A stretch of 64,000 bases of DNA from Trichobilharzia szidati (lineage: Eukaryota; Platyhelminthes; Trematoda; Strigeidida; Schistosomatidae), in the NCBI GenBank assembly GCA_944472155.2, contig OX235272.1, forward strand, positions 98,648,020 to 98,712,019, given 5' to 3'. The notes below the pieces were generated by a model. The model saw nothing but the letters and a program-made list of their open reading frames with translations. It did not search any database and was not told the DNA's origin. How positions within the stretch are numbered: position 1 is the first letter of the stretch; every line of letters begins with the position of its first letter. The position numbers and the translations under genes were made by a program. This document shows positions 38,301 through 51,100 of this stretch, piece by piece.

Positions 38301-41300
38301 ACCTCCCATCGTGGTTTGGCAAAGGACAGACGAAAACAATCCGTAGCTCACTTTTGTCACATTTAGTTAGTAGTGGAGAAAACGAGAGCTTTCAAAGTAA
38401 TTAATATCAGTCATTTATCTGGAATTACTACTACTGCTACTAAGATTACGAACTTCCAAACGAAATTTTGTATTTCACTGTATTCATATGTGATATTCAT
38501 ACGCGACTGGATTCAAGGTAGAACTTTGCACAGATGTGCAGTAGTTTGAGTTGCCACACTCCATGTAGCACAAAAAGCAAGAGAAGAGAGTAGAGAGAGA
38601 TTCACAAAATGGATAATAAACAGAAATATGAGGCAAAAGGAATAATAATATCGAAGAACAATATAATCTTATTGGATATGATAAATCGCGAAGAGTGGAT
38701 GCATCCACACTATTAAGAATGATTTTGATCCATACTACCGATTGTCTCCAGCCATTGGGTTTTTACCGTCCCGAGAACCGCAACCAGGAAGTCTACACCT
38801 CCCTACGTGGCTCGCTTAAACTAACTGTTGTGGATTTCATACGTGAATAGAATCTCTTTGATTGTGGAATAGTAATTAACTGTTCGAATCGACCTCACTT
38901 AACTAACAAATCCTGACACTAAGTGGATTCAGTTCGGAAGTAATCATACTTGATGAAATAGTTTATTTACTTATTATACATGATATTGTAGAAGGAAATT
39001 CCTTTGTCATTTGTATGTAGTCATATATTAAAGTAGATTCTGACATCTTTCTTAAAATTATTCAAATATTGCATATTGCAGCAGCAAATATTGCATTAAA
39101 ACTCAGTATAAGCTCTTACCGCCAAGTTCTCAGGATTCGGTCATATTCGATTGAGTAAACTGGGTTTTCTTAAACTTTTAATGTGAAAAATTTAGTTTTT
39201 ACAATTCTTTCAACAATTTCTGACATTGGTCCTTTTCAGTCATATAAGACTTTCGCGCATACTGTTCTATTGCTTGATGCAAAAATTTCACCTTTCGTAG
39301 TATTCAACTCTATTGAAATGTATATTTTTATTTCATTTTGGTACATTTTGTTTTACTAGACGCCTAACCTCCGCAAAGAATTACAAGTGTCTGAATTTCA
39401 AGCCTTAGTATTGCTACAATTCAACCAGTCTGATAATGTACCGATCACTTATGCTACGATAGCTGAAAATACAGGTATTGAAGAAAAGGAATTGAAACGA
39501 ACTCTGCTGTCATTAGCTGCTGGAAAGGGACAACGTGTATTATTGAAAAATCCAGCCGTGAGTGAGATTTTTTATATTTTTTATTTGTGTTACTTGCTAT
39601 CATTATTGTGTTTTCTACTTCACGTCTCCATAATACGTTTAGGTTCATGCATGAATGCATCAAAAGCCATTCGAAGTTTTATTAATAAAGAATAATAGTT
39701 TTTCAAGTATTGGTTTTGTAGGGATTTTCTTTGATTGCATTGGGGATTTCATCATGAGCTGACATCAGTTAGAGAACCACTGGAAAACCTGGGAGTACTG
39801 GACAGCTGTTTCTTCCTAGTTTGGGACTCTTCATCAGTACGCACCCACCGGGATTTGAACCCAGGACCTTCTGGTTACAAGGCGAGCTCGTAGACCATTG
39901 AGCCACTGGGACCTGATCATCGAAGAAGACATTGCGAAATGGTCGCGCCATGTCGTGAATTGGCAGAAGTTAGAATTCAAGGACCATTCGATAGGGTCCC
40001 AGTGGCTCAATGGTATACGAGCTCGCCTTGTAACCAGAAGGTCCTGGGTTCGAATCCCGATGGGTGCGTGCTGATGAAGAGTCCCGAACTAGGAAGAAAC
40101 AGCTGTCCAGTACTCACAGGTTTTCCAGTGGTTCTTTAACTGATGTCAGCTCATGATGAAATCCTCCATGCAATAATAGTTTTTGTTTTCTTAAGCTATT
40201 CTTGTACTAAGCTTAATTTATGAGAGCTTGTAATTATGTCCACTCTCTTAAGCTGAAGCAGATGTAGTGACGTTTAAATCTAGATCTTAGATGGTTGGAG
40301 GCAATTGTCAATCGACACATTGCACTAGTTACTAACTAGTGTCTAATCAAAGTAAATATAGACCTCTTCGTCTCTAGTCAAGTTCTATCATATATAAACC
40401 GCATCTCCACTAGGGACACCTAAAGTTTTCTTCACATTTCTTATCGTCGCGTATTCCCACTACGCATAACTTCTGCATGTAATCTTATTTCCAATCTTGA
40501 CATTTAGCCTAGTTGTGGCATTGGTTATCGGTATGATGGTCTACTAATCCAATTTTACCTCCTTCTTGCTTATGATGAGTAACACAAATTGTCTCTTATG
40601 ACCTGCTGATTCCTCTTGTGTAGACATCCACCATCTACGGCTAACCACTTGTAGTTGTTATTCTTTTCTCCATTTGTAGGTAAACATAACTCGGATCTGG
40701 CATTTAATTTTGGCACATGAATACAAAGTTGTATGACAAGTCACCTGTGCTTTAATTATAACCAAGCTTAAACTCTATGTTATCAAAAGTAACTGTGAGA
40801 AAGGAGAAAGCTCTAGGCAACTTAAATCTCATAAGCATGGCCTGGAAACCTATAATCATGTCAGGTTTTGTTTGTCATCATGATAGTAAAAAGGACATGA
40901 AGCTGAGTTTAGTTTGTGCTTACTGTACACTTGCATTTCAAGTCATATGGAGGAATGGATTAAGGCTTCATATTATGTAATGGTAATGGAAGTACAATAA
41001 CGTTACTTAATTTAGGAATTATCATTACAAGATTGGATTGTTATTGCCACTAACATTTCAACAGGATGATAAAATGATTTCGAGGACATATTTTTAATTT
41101 TTACTATACAATGGTTGTAAACATTTTGATTTTGATTTGAGGATATCCTAGAAGAGTTATTAGGTGATGAAATGACACATAGGTTAGAAAACCACTAAAA
41201 CTGAAAGGTCCTAGGTTCGAACTCCGGTGGGTGCGTACTGAAGAAAAGTCCCGAACCCGGGCGAAACAGCTGCTCAGTACTCCCATTTTTTCCAAGGGTT

Positions 41301-42111
41301 CTTTCACCTATGTCAGGTTTTGATGAAATCCTGTAACCAATGAATTGTTTACGAATCAACACTTGAATATTAGCTGATGAACCTAATTTTATGGCGTTAT
41401 GTTGTATTTTCATATTGTTCTCTTCATTGAAATATCTGGTACAGTACAGCATTAACACTGGTGTTGGATATGCACTTTGTGAAGTCTTATTTATGTTCTT
41501 AAGTGTCTATTTTATTCTCTTGTATTTCATTTCTGAATAAACATTAGGAGAGTGGTAACGTTAGAATGCTTTTTGTGGGGATCGCCTTTTCTCATCACTT
41601 TCACTGTCGAGTTTATCATAAACCCACCTTAGAATGCAATTTATTTCAGTCAATATATCACGGATTAGAACCCTGTTTCGTTTGTCTAGCTCTGCATATT
41701 TTTAATGAAGTTAGCTTTAGAGTACTAGATACAACGAACAACTCTGCGTAGATTCAAATTTACGAAATGGGTTACATATATTTGGTCACGTTTTCGTGTA
41801 AGCCTCTTGGTTAGAATATGCAGAACAATTTAAGTCTATACTTCAAGACAGATATACGACTTAAAGTTGATCGCAATATTACACAAAAGTATCAACCCCT
41901 TGTCTTTCTCCAAATACGATACACGAGCAGTTCTTTAACTGTATTTTGACTGTAGCTCCAGTTTTCCTTTCGGCGTCTAATATGACTTTGTCACTGGTAT
42001 TCTGTTGTAACAGCCAAAGGCAAGACACGGAAGTAAAGATGTATTTCAATTTATATTCTTTAACCAATCACTGAGCGTGTTATTATTTTTGTTTACATTA
42101 AACGACATGTT

Positions 42112-42169
<58 letters not shown>

Positions 42170-45100
42170 CCTGTTGCTAATGCAGTACTAAACTGTGGGA
42201 GTGGTATTCAGACGTTAGCATCACCAAATACAATGATTCTTACTGTGAGAATGATATTCCGCTGGAACCAGTTGTTTGTATCATACCACCACAATACTAC
42301 TGGTTATTGTCCCTTTCTATCGCTTTGTGTGTGTGTGTGCTGATGTAACAACTTGAACCAGCGGACCACAGTGCTAATTCCTTCTGTTTCTTCTTATGGA
42401 AGACTGTAGTTCAAATATGAGAACCGAACTCATCTAGCAGTCATCTAAACTTCCTAATGTAGAAAGACACTTTTGCAATATGAGAAACCTTCCCAGCTCC
42501 AAGTATCTTGCCGACATTCTCTGTCCTATTGCTTATTTTCGCTTTCAATGAAAGAAGACACGTTGACTCATTGGCTTCCCCAAGACTTTCCCCAGTCCGT
42601 GTCATTTCAGCGTAGAGTAAGCTTACTTTTCGTATATTGTTAGTGGGCTTTGAAGCTTCTGTAGCGACTGCGTTGATTTTCTCGGATGGGGTCGATAGGA
42701 TGTTCCCCAACTTTCTCTCCATTTCCAGATTTAGGAGGGGGCTAGTGGACTACTGAACTAGACGATGTTATTAAGATACATTGCTGTACTGGATTCTGTT
42801 TCTGTCTTAAACTGGATGACTAAATACTAATTCCATCAATAATACTATATAGTCATTTTTCTATCTCTAAAAAATATTCGATCTCTTATATTACATCGTT
42901 AAGAAGAAAATAATTTCATCGTCTAGTTACTACGCGATAAGAATTTCATACCAATATACGCTTTGCATTACCAATTTCTCTTTTTTCCATTCCAGAATTT
43001 GGAAATTGAAAATGACCATGAATTTATCTTCAATACTGAGTTTTGTCATCGCCTGACACGAATTAAATTCAATCAGATACAATTAAAAGAAACTGTAAGT
43101 ATCATATGTTTTGTTTGTTGTTACTGTTCTCCTTTCAACGTTAATTGTTCTACTTTACCTAAGATATGTGTAATATCTATCATAATTAAATAGAGGCAAC
43201 TCTACAGTTATACTATTCACCAGAAATGGTTCGACTTTTCTTCTGTGTTTTATCCTGGACAGTATGTTTTTGCTTTGGTTTTGGTCATGAAAATAGCTGT
43301 GGTTCAGTGGTAGGAAGATTGTCAACAACCCGCGTGGTCTGCGTTCGATTCCCGACCAACTCACTCCTAAACCTCATTTAGTTTACCAACCAATAGAAAG
43401 CCTGGAAGACTGTGCGTGATGCTTGCAGCCCCACCACCTAAAATGTACCACTGCTACTGAAACTTCAAGGTTCAAACTTAACACCTTATGCTTCCCTCAG
43501 AATTCCAAAGAATAAAAAAATAGCTCTACATATAATCAGGTAAACAGATTATCCTTGTCAAAGGGGAGGTAATTGTTGAATTTGCTATCAGTTTTGGGGG
43601 TACAAGACAAGAAAACAGCAGAATATACCTATTTCGGTCGGTCGGTTTTCGACATAGAACTTTGCATCAATGTGAGGCAGTTCAAGTCGCCACACTCCGT
43701 GTAGCACAGAAAGCAGGAGAAGAAAGTAGGAGAAATGCATAATAATATAGACAGTAAACGGAGGTGTGAGACAAAGGAATAGGAATAACGAAGAACAAAA
43801 GTTTCATTGTAAATCATGAGTTACAAGGAGTGGATGCATCTGCGCCACTGAGAACGATTTTGAGCCATATCACCGATTGTCTCCAACCATTGGTTTTTAC
43901 CGTCTCGAGGACCCCAACCAGGAAGTCTACATCTTCCTACGTGGCTTAGACTAACTGTTGTAGATTTCATTGACTGGTGCCATGTTTTCGCTTGACAGCC
44001 TCTGGCTCTTTTCCAGCCTGGCCCTATATCAGCTAACATTGCCCGTCGAGGAAGGCGATGACTAGGCATACGTAGCACATGTCCTAACCATCTCAGTCGA
44101 TGCAATTTCACAGTCTCGTCGACTGATTTCCCCGCCTTACCTAGCACACGACGCCTAACCTCAATATTGCTCACCTTATTATTCCACTTCACACAGGAGA
44201 TAGAACACAGGCACCTATGATCGAAGATAGTTAATCTTTTCATGTCTTCTGCTCTCAATGGCCAGGTCTCACAGCCATAAAGGAGGACGGAGCGGACTGT
44301 TGAGCAGTACACACGCCTTTTGGTCGATAGTCGGATATCGCGTCTACGCCGGAGACGGCGTAAACTGGCATATGCGAAACTAGCCCTCTGTATTCGTGCT
44401 GAGATTTCGTCGGAGATCATCCCGTTTGGGCTGATGGTACTTCCCAAGTAAGTGAAGCGGTCAACGTGCTCTACCACTTCACTTCCTATTTGTAATCTAG
44501 GAGTCGGCGTAGTCCAATCCTGCAACATTATCTTACATTTTACAGGAGCGAATCGCATGCCAAACATACGAAGATTGTTGCTCAAGGTGTTCAGTAGACT
44601 CTGCATTTTGTCAGCGTCCTCGCCTAGAAGGACTAAATCGTCTCCGCATATTCTAAGTCGACGAGATTATTCCCTGGTAGCAAGTCTATCCCTGAGTCGC
44701 TGAAGTGTGTTAGGGTTAAGTCCATTAGTACGTCTATGATGAAGTTGAATAGGAATGGGGATAATGGGCATCCTTGACGGACGCCACTAGTCGTCGCCAC
44801 TTCGGATGACAACTCGCCATAAGCCCTCACCTGGCTGCATGAGTGCCTTAATCAGTGCACTGTATTTTCTTGGCATTCCCTTTACAGCTAAGCATCGCCA
44901 GAGAACCTCTCGGTCGACAGAATCGAATGCCGCCTTTAGGTCAAGAAATATAATGATTGTCGGACGCCGGTAGGAATGCCTATGTTCTAGAATCTGTCGA
45001 AGGGTGAAGATATGATCAATACACCCTCTACCTGGCCTTAAACCTGCCTGGTTTTCTCGTGTTTGTGTCTCCCGAGCACCACTTAGTCTACGCAGTATTA

Positions 45101-48100
45101 TTGAGCCTAGGATTTTAGATACTATGTTAGTCAAGCTAATCCCTCTGTGATTATCACAAGAAGACTTGTCTCCCTTGTTGTATATCGGGATGATCAGTGA
45201 CTTACACCAACCCGATGGGACTTCCTCTGATTCCCAGACGCTGCCTAGAACCTCAGTTAATGCAGACAGTAAACTGTCTCCACCGTACTTAAATACCTCT
45301 GGAGTCAATCCATCAGGTCCCACTGCTTTGCCTTGTTTCAGGTTAGTGACAGCTTCAGTAACCTCAGTTAAGGACGGAGGACCTGTGTCTATATCCCATT
45401 CAGGGAGGTGTTGGATGTCCGGCAGGTTAAGTGTGGCTGTAGGCCAATTAAACTGCTCCTCGTAGTGTTCTTTCCAGCGCTCCAGACGTCTATCCTGGGA
45501 GCTAATTATGGTGCCATTTTTCTCCGATATTGTTTCGCTTATCATTTGCCTCTTGCCACCTGTTTCCCTGATAAGCCTGAATAGTTGTCTGGTGTTGCCT
45601 ATCGCCGATGCTTTTTCCATCTCTTTCGCCTTTGTCAACCACCACTGTTCACGGTCCTTGCGGAGACTTTTCGTAAGTTTCCTTTTGTGCAGCTTTCGCT
45701 CCTCATTGAATTCGGAGCTCGCATCTATCAGTTCGGATGAGGCAGTCAAAATCCAATGGTTTTTACTCACCTTTGGATTTACCTTATTCACACCTTTTAC
45801 AGCTGTATCTATGGCTGACTGAATATTCTTCCAGGCTTCTTCAGGGTGAGTGCGGCTGTCGAACTCAGATATGTGTTTAGCTAGTTCTTCCTCAAATAGG
45901 GACTTAGTTTCCTGATCGAGCTGGGGACGTGATGGGTTTACCGCCAGCTGTTTCCTACGTCCGTTCAGTCGTAAACATACACGAGCGCGGACCAGTGCGT
46001 GATCGGTATCTACACACGTGTTCCAGAAGGAGCGGCAATCTCCTACCGACCCACGCCAACGATAGCTTATTGCTATGTGGTCTATTTGTGTCCAGCGTTG
46101 GTTTGATGATGGGGGTCGCCAGGTCAAACAGTGTCTCTCCTTGTGTTTGAAGTTAGTGCTTACAAGAAACAAATGATTATCTGAACAGAACTGTAGGAGA
46201 CGGTCACCGTTGTCGGTTCGCTGGCACGGAATTCCGTATGTGCCACCGACATTTTTCTCAGATTGACACAATTTCCCTACTTGAGCATTAAAGTCACCAG
46301 CTAAAACGACTATATCTGAGCGTTTAGCCTTTCGCAGCAAACTAGACAGCTTTTGGTAGAACTCATCCTTCGTTTCATCCGAACTGCAGTCAGTGGGAGC
46401 GTAGGCGGAGATTACGAAAAGGCATCGGCGAGTAGTGCAGTCCTTTCTCCTTTTCACTGATCCGTTCAGACGGACAGCACACATTCGGGTATCTACCGGG
46501 ATCCAGTCAAGTAATGTCTTTTCTGCCCTAGTACTCCAAGCTATCCCAACACCAGCTAATCCTCGTGATCTAGCCATCGCATCTCCTAACACCCTCAAGG
46601 TGAATTTTGCAGATTCATCCTGTTGGCCAGGTGGAGTTAGGTGAATAACCACACTTGGGTCTTGTATGCGTGTTTCTGAAACACAACATACATCAATGGC
46701 TCGGGATGTCACAGTCTTGGCTAGTGATGCTTGTTGTCCTATTTGGCAAAGTGTCCTAACATTAAATGCTCCTATATGAAATTGGTGGCGCGGCTTTAGG
46801 AGACTATCGATGGTGGTTTTTTGGCTTCCATCGTTATCAGTGCACACAGAGTGAAGAGGAAGTGAAGGGCCATCAAGTAGAGGAGTTGCATTAGTAGAAG
46901 GAAGGTAAGATAATAGAGATGAAGATGAAGACAAAGGTGAGTGAGGAATAGAAAGGTTTCGCGTGCACTTCGGATTGTGAGGGCGATTGTTACTTCCTGG
47001 CTGCCCACACCGTGGAAGTTGGTTGCGTGACCGCAGAGCCCAGGGGACAACTGCTTGAGGCCGGTCACACACGGCCTGTTTTTGTTTGTTCTTTTTTTAT
47101 TTGGTGTGTCTCAGTAGCGTATTTATCACTTCTGCCCTGTGACACGGCAGCAGGAAGCGCGGTCGTTGTTAATCCGGGCCCCGACCGATCCGGCATGATA
47201 TTTTGTGATTTTGTTTGAGTCATGACATTGGATTGGGTAGCTGCTTTTTGTCTAACCGCTATCCAAACAACCTTTCTGGCATGGTAGGACCTACAGGAAC
47301 TTAAGTTCCAGCCAGTGTAGCTCGTTGGGTCATTGCGATATGCAAGCCCGACCACCATGTCAAGGTAGCAGCTTTCGGTCGGGAATATACCTATTTAGAT
47401 CATGAGAAGAAAAAAAGAAGGTAGTAGTGGGAATAAATTTCTCTTAAGTCATCAATAAAAAAATACATAAGATAGCGGTGAGAAAGTTTCAGAACTATTT
47501 CCTGTCAGGGGTCAAAGTGTGGAAAATCACCAGAGGATTGAAATAAAAAGCAAAGAAAATAATTAAATGGGAAGTTCGGATAGAAAACATTTAAATAATG
47601 ATGATTTTCTTGAGAAAATTGACCACTTATAGTAAGCACAAAAGTTCAACGTTATCTTTTTCGGTTACGTAGCATTGCCTTAAATATTTTGATTGCTAAT
47701 GCTTGAACTGTACCCAAATGTCTTAACCTTACTTCCTGTTATGGACCTGTCGCCAATTTGTTATGATCTGAATCGCCATATGAAATGACCTAGTGGACTA
47801 ATGCGTGAGTATAGTAACACTGATAGGCTAGATACGCCTATTCGTCACTAGTACCTTCCAGTTCACTGAGCCACGTAAATATCAAAAGACAGAATGATCT
47901 GTGACTGTTTGAGTACAACGTTTTTAGGAAGAAAGGACGTCATATTTATACATTATTAACCACATTAAAATCTGTGTAGGGTAATGAAAAATAAATTGTT
48001 CTTATATGTAGGCGATTTGGCTAGGTGCAGGGAAAGTAAGTATTCTGATTGGTTGACGACTGGACCAGGACCAAGGTAAGAGGAAGATAATGAAATTTCG

Positions 48101-51100
48101 CAGTCAGTCAAGGTCATCCGATCACAAATCGACTACTTTTTCAGGCCAATTCCTATCACTTCCTTTGACAGGTTTGATTGGATTTCGTAATTGGAGCCGC
48201 GTTTTGAGTTCACAAGCTGTTCATCTACTAAACCAAAGACACACTTCCATTCTCCCATTGCTAGTCAAACTCAGTAGTCCACATTAGCGCTTTTTACAAG
48301 CGAATGCGTAATACAAGGAATGTACTCAACTCTGTGGAAAAAAGTGAACTGATACACGCGTGTTAATGACATCTAATGCCACCATTTGTCATTCACATGC
48401 TAATCAAATAGTTTTTTGTAACAAAATGTTACTTAGAGACTGGTGACGAAGTATGTTTTACTGAACGATTTCGGGTCATTTTCAGGAGACTTTTAAAGAC
48501 ACTCATAACCCATAATCTATTCTATAGAGTAGTACAGACATGTTTAGTTTTAATTTACAAATACATTTGGTTCCCGAACACTGTTCACTTCCTGTAATTT
48601 ATCCTCACAATTCAAGTCAGATGAATGATAACTATTCTTTTAAAGACGTATTGTATTGAAGCTTTAAATATTCGGATTATAGAAACTTCAGATAATATGC
48701 ATCATGAAAGTGCTTTTACAGTGCTGTCTGTTCAGTTTAAACTGAACACGATTAATTATTTGAGTCGTATGAGGAGCCACAACTCCCTTGTTTAAGATCC
48801 ACTTGAATATTGGGGCCTACACTTCAGCTTAAATGCACATTGTCTTATGGCAATTGTAAAACTGTTGCTATTCTATAGCTTACTGTCTGCTGTCAAAATC
48901 TAAACATTTCATAACATTCATGTTGAAGGTACTAGGATGCGTCAACTATTCAACCAGGGTAAACCGTTGGCCATGGCCGTACTGTTTATACCTTTTCACC
49001 TCATACATGTTAGTTTTGACACCAATCCTAGTTGTAATGGCTTCGATTATAACGTTCACCATGATAACGTGAAAATCAGCATAGATTGTTCACCTATCAT
49101 TTTAACTCGGTTAAGCAATCTTTTTTCTATAGCATAGGTATTATTATAATGTATATTATAATGTTCATTTCATAAGTGTTATGCTGCTCACTTATTCTGA
49201 TTACTATGAAATAGTTTGGTTTAAATGCCTTCAAAGCATAATTTAACTAGTATTCATCAGAATATTTTTCCATTAGCTACAGTTCAGGCGAAGCACTACA
49301 TGCTGTAAATTATAAACTGCCAATTTGGTTTTTTATATATGTATTTAAAAAAAGAGTATAATATATTATTCTGAAATAATAGAGAAGATTTGTAGCTCAG
49401 GTGGATGATTTGCAATTAAAAGTGTTCTCTGAGCTGGTTGGTTTAGTTGCGAAGCTTTCGTCGTCCTTCTGGACAACATCTTCAGCGCCATATTTAGCAC
49501 AAAGTGAAATGATTTAAATTTCTTCATGCGCAATGTAATTGCGTCTCCTGGTTACTATCTTTGTAAAGATATGTATTGACCACTTTCTATTGACTTGGAT
49601 TTTAAACTTTTTGGTCACCTGATTTACTTTTTATTAATTGGTATATTTCATCTATATTAACGTGTTTGTTAATCGCATTTTCGCTTGAGTACCAGGCTTC
49701 TAGGAATTCTCTGGCACTTTTCGTGTTTCCTCTGTTTAAGATTTTGACATGATCCCAATCAAACTGATGACCATAATAGTCTGCATGCATTGATACTAAA
49801 GAATACATATCATGTCTTTTCACGGCTGATTTATGTTCTTGGATTCTGATTCGAAGGGGACGCCCACTTTGGCCGATGTAATGCTTGTTACAGTTCATAC
49901 AATTTATTTTGTAGATGGTATTAATTTTATCCCCTTTTTCTGTTGGATCTTTTGGTTTGCATAATATCGAATTAGGCGATTTTACTGGTTTGTGTGCTAT
50001 ATCTATATCTAACGGTTTCAGTATTCTGGCTATTATTTCAGAGATATTCCTCATGTATGGTAGAATGAATTTTCTTGTGGTCTTTGATGATGGTTTCTTG
50101 TTGGTGTTTTGATTCGACTTTAAACACTTTTTGATGAAATTTTGTGGATAACCATTCTTTTTGAAGACCGTTTGTAGGTACTTTTCTTCCATTCTTTTCA
50201 ACTCTGGAGTGCTACAATGTGTCTGAACTCTTTTAAACAATGTCTGCACACAGTTTCCTTTGTGAGTGTGAAGACATTGTTTAAAAGAGTTCAGACACAT
50301 TGTAGCACTCCAGAGTTGAAAAGAATGGAAGAAAAGTACCTACAAACGGTCTTCAAAAAGAATGGTTATCCACAAAATTTCATCAAAAAGTGTTTAAAGT
50401 CGAATCAAAACACCAACAAGAAACCATCATCAAAGACCACAAGAAAATTCATTCTACCATACATGAGGAATATCTCTGAAATAATAGCCAGAATACTGAA
50501 ACCGTTAGATATAGATATAGCACACAAACCAGTAAAATCGCCTAATTCGATATTATGCAAACCAAAAGATCCAACAGAAAAAGGGGATAAAATTAATACC
50601 ATCTACAAAATAAATTGTATGAACTGTAACAAGCATTACATCGGCCAAAGTGGGCGTCTCCTTCGAATCAGAATCCAAGAACATAAATCAGCCGTGAAAA
50701 GACATGATATGTATTCTTTAGTATCAATGCATGCAGACTATTATGGTCATCAGTTTGATTGGGATCATGTCAAAATCTTAAACAGAGGAAACACGAAAAG
50801 TGCCAGAGAATTCCTAGAAGCCTGGTACTCAAGCGAAAATGCGATTAACAAACACGTTGATATAGATGAAATATACCAATTAATAAAAAGTAAATCAGGT
50901 GACCAAAAAGTTTAAAATCCAAGTCAATAGAAAGTGGTCAATACATATCTTTACAAAGATAGTAACCAGGAGACGCAATTACATTGCGCATGAAGAAATT
51001 TAAATCATTTCACTTTGTGCTAAATATGGCGCTGAAGATGTTGTCCAGAAGGACGACGAAAGCTTCGCAACTAAACCAACCAGCTCAGAGAACACTTTTA

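Larger units (their letters stand above)
43635..47382 (-). mobile_element. Near-complete RTE (SR2-like) retrotransposon, 3.75 kb
   Basis: Minus-strand element flanked by a perfect 14 bp duplication. Its 5' end lies at 47382 and its 3' end (CGAAAACCGACCGACCG on the minus strand) at 43635. It has a 5' region (47358-47073), a long ORF with endonuclease and reverse transcriptase, and a short 3' untranslated region. The length is close to the roughly 3.9 kb known for S. mansoni SR2. The coding region has two frameshifts. It sits antisense in the 8 kb cullin-4 intron. Fragments of the same family lie at 35000-35770, 38510-38845, 53225-53540 and 54474-54681/62272-62470. Confidence 0.9.

Noticed and set aside
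45166..46644. Several + strand frames of 69-104 codons opposite the RTE
   Set aside because: They are shadows of the strong minus-strand RTE coding frame and have no motifs.
51034..51075. Hammerhead-like block in the PLE tails (CTGAAGA, a GTTGTCC/GGACGAC stem, GAAA), mirrored near 49441-49482
   Set aside because: An extra base sits between the core and stem II, and no clear stem III with a UH cleavage site follows. I could not draw a proper fold, although hammerheads are reported in PLEs.
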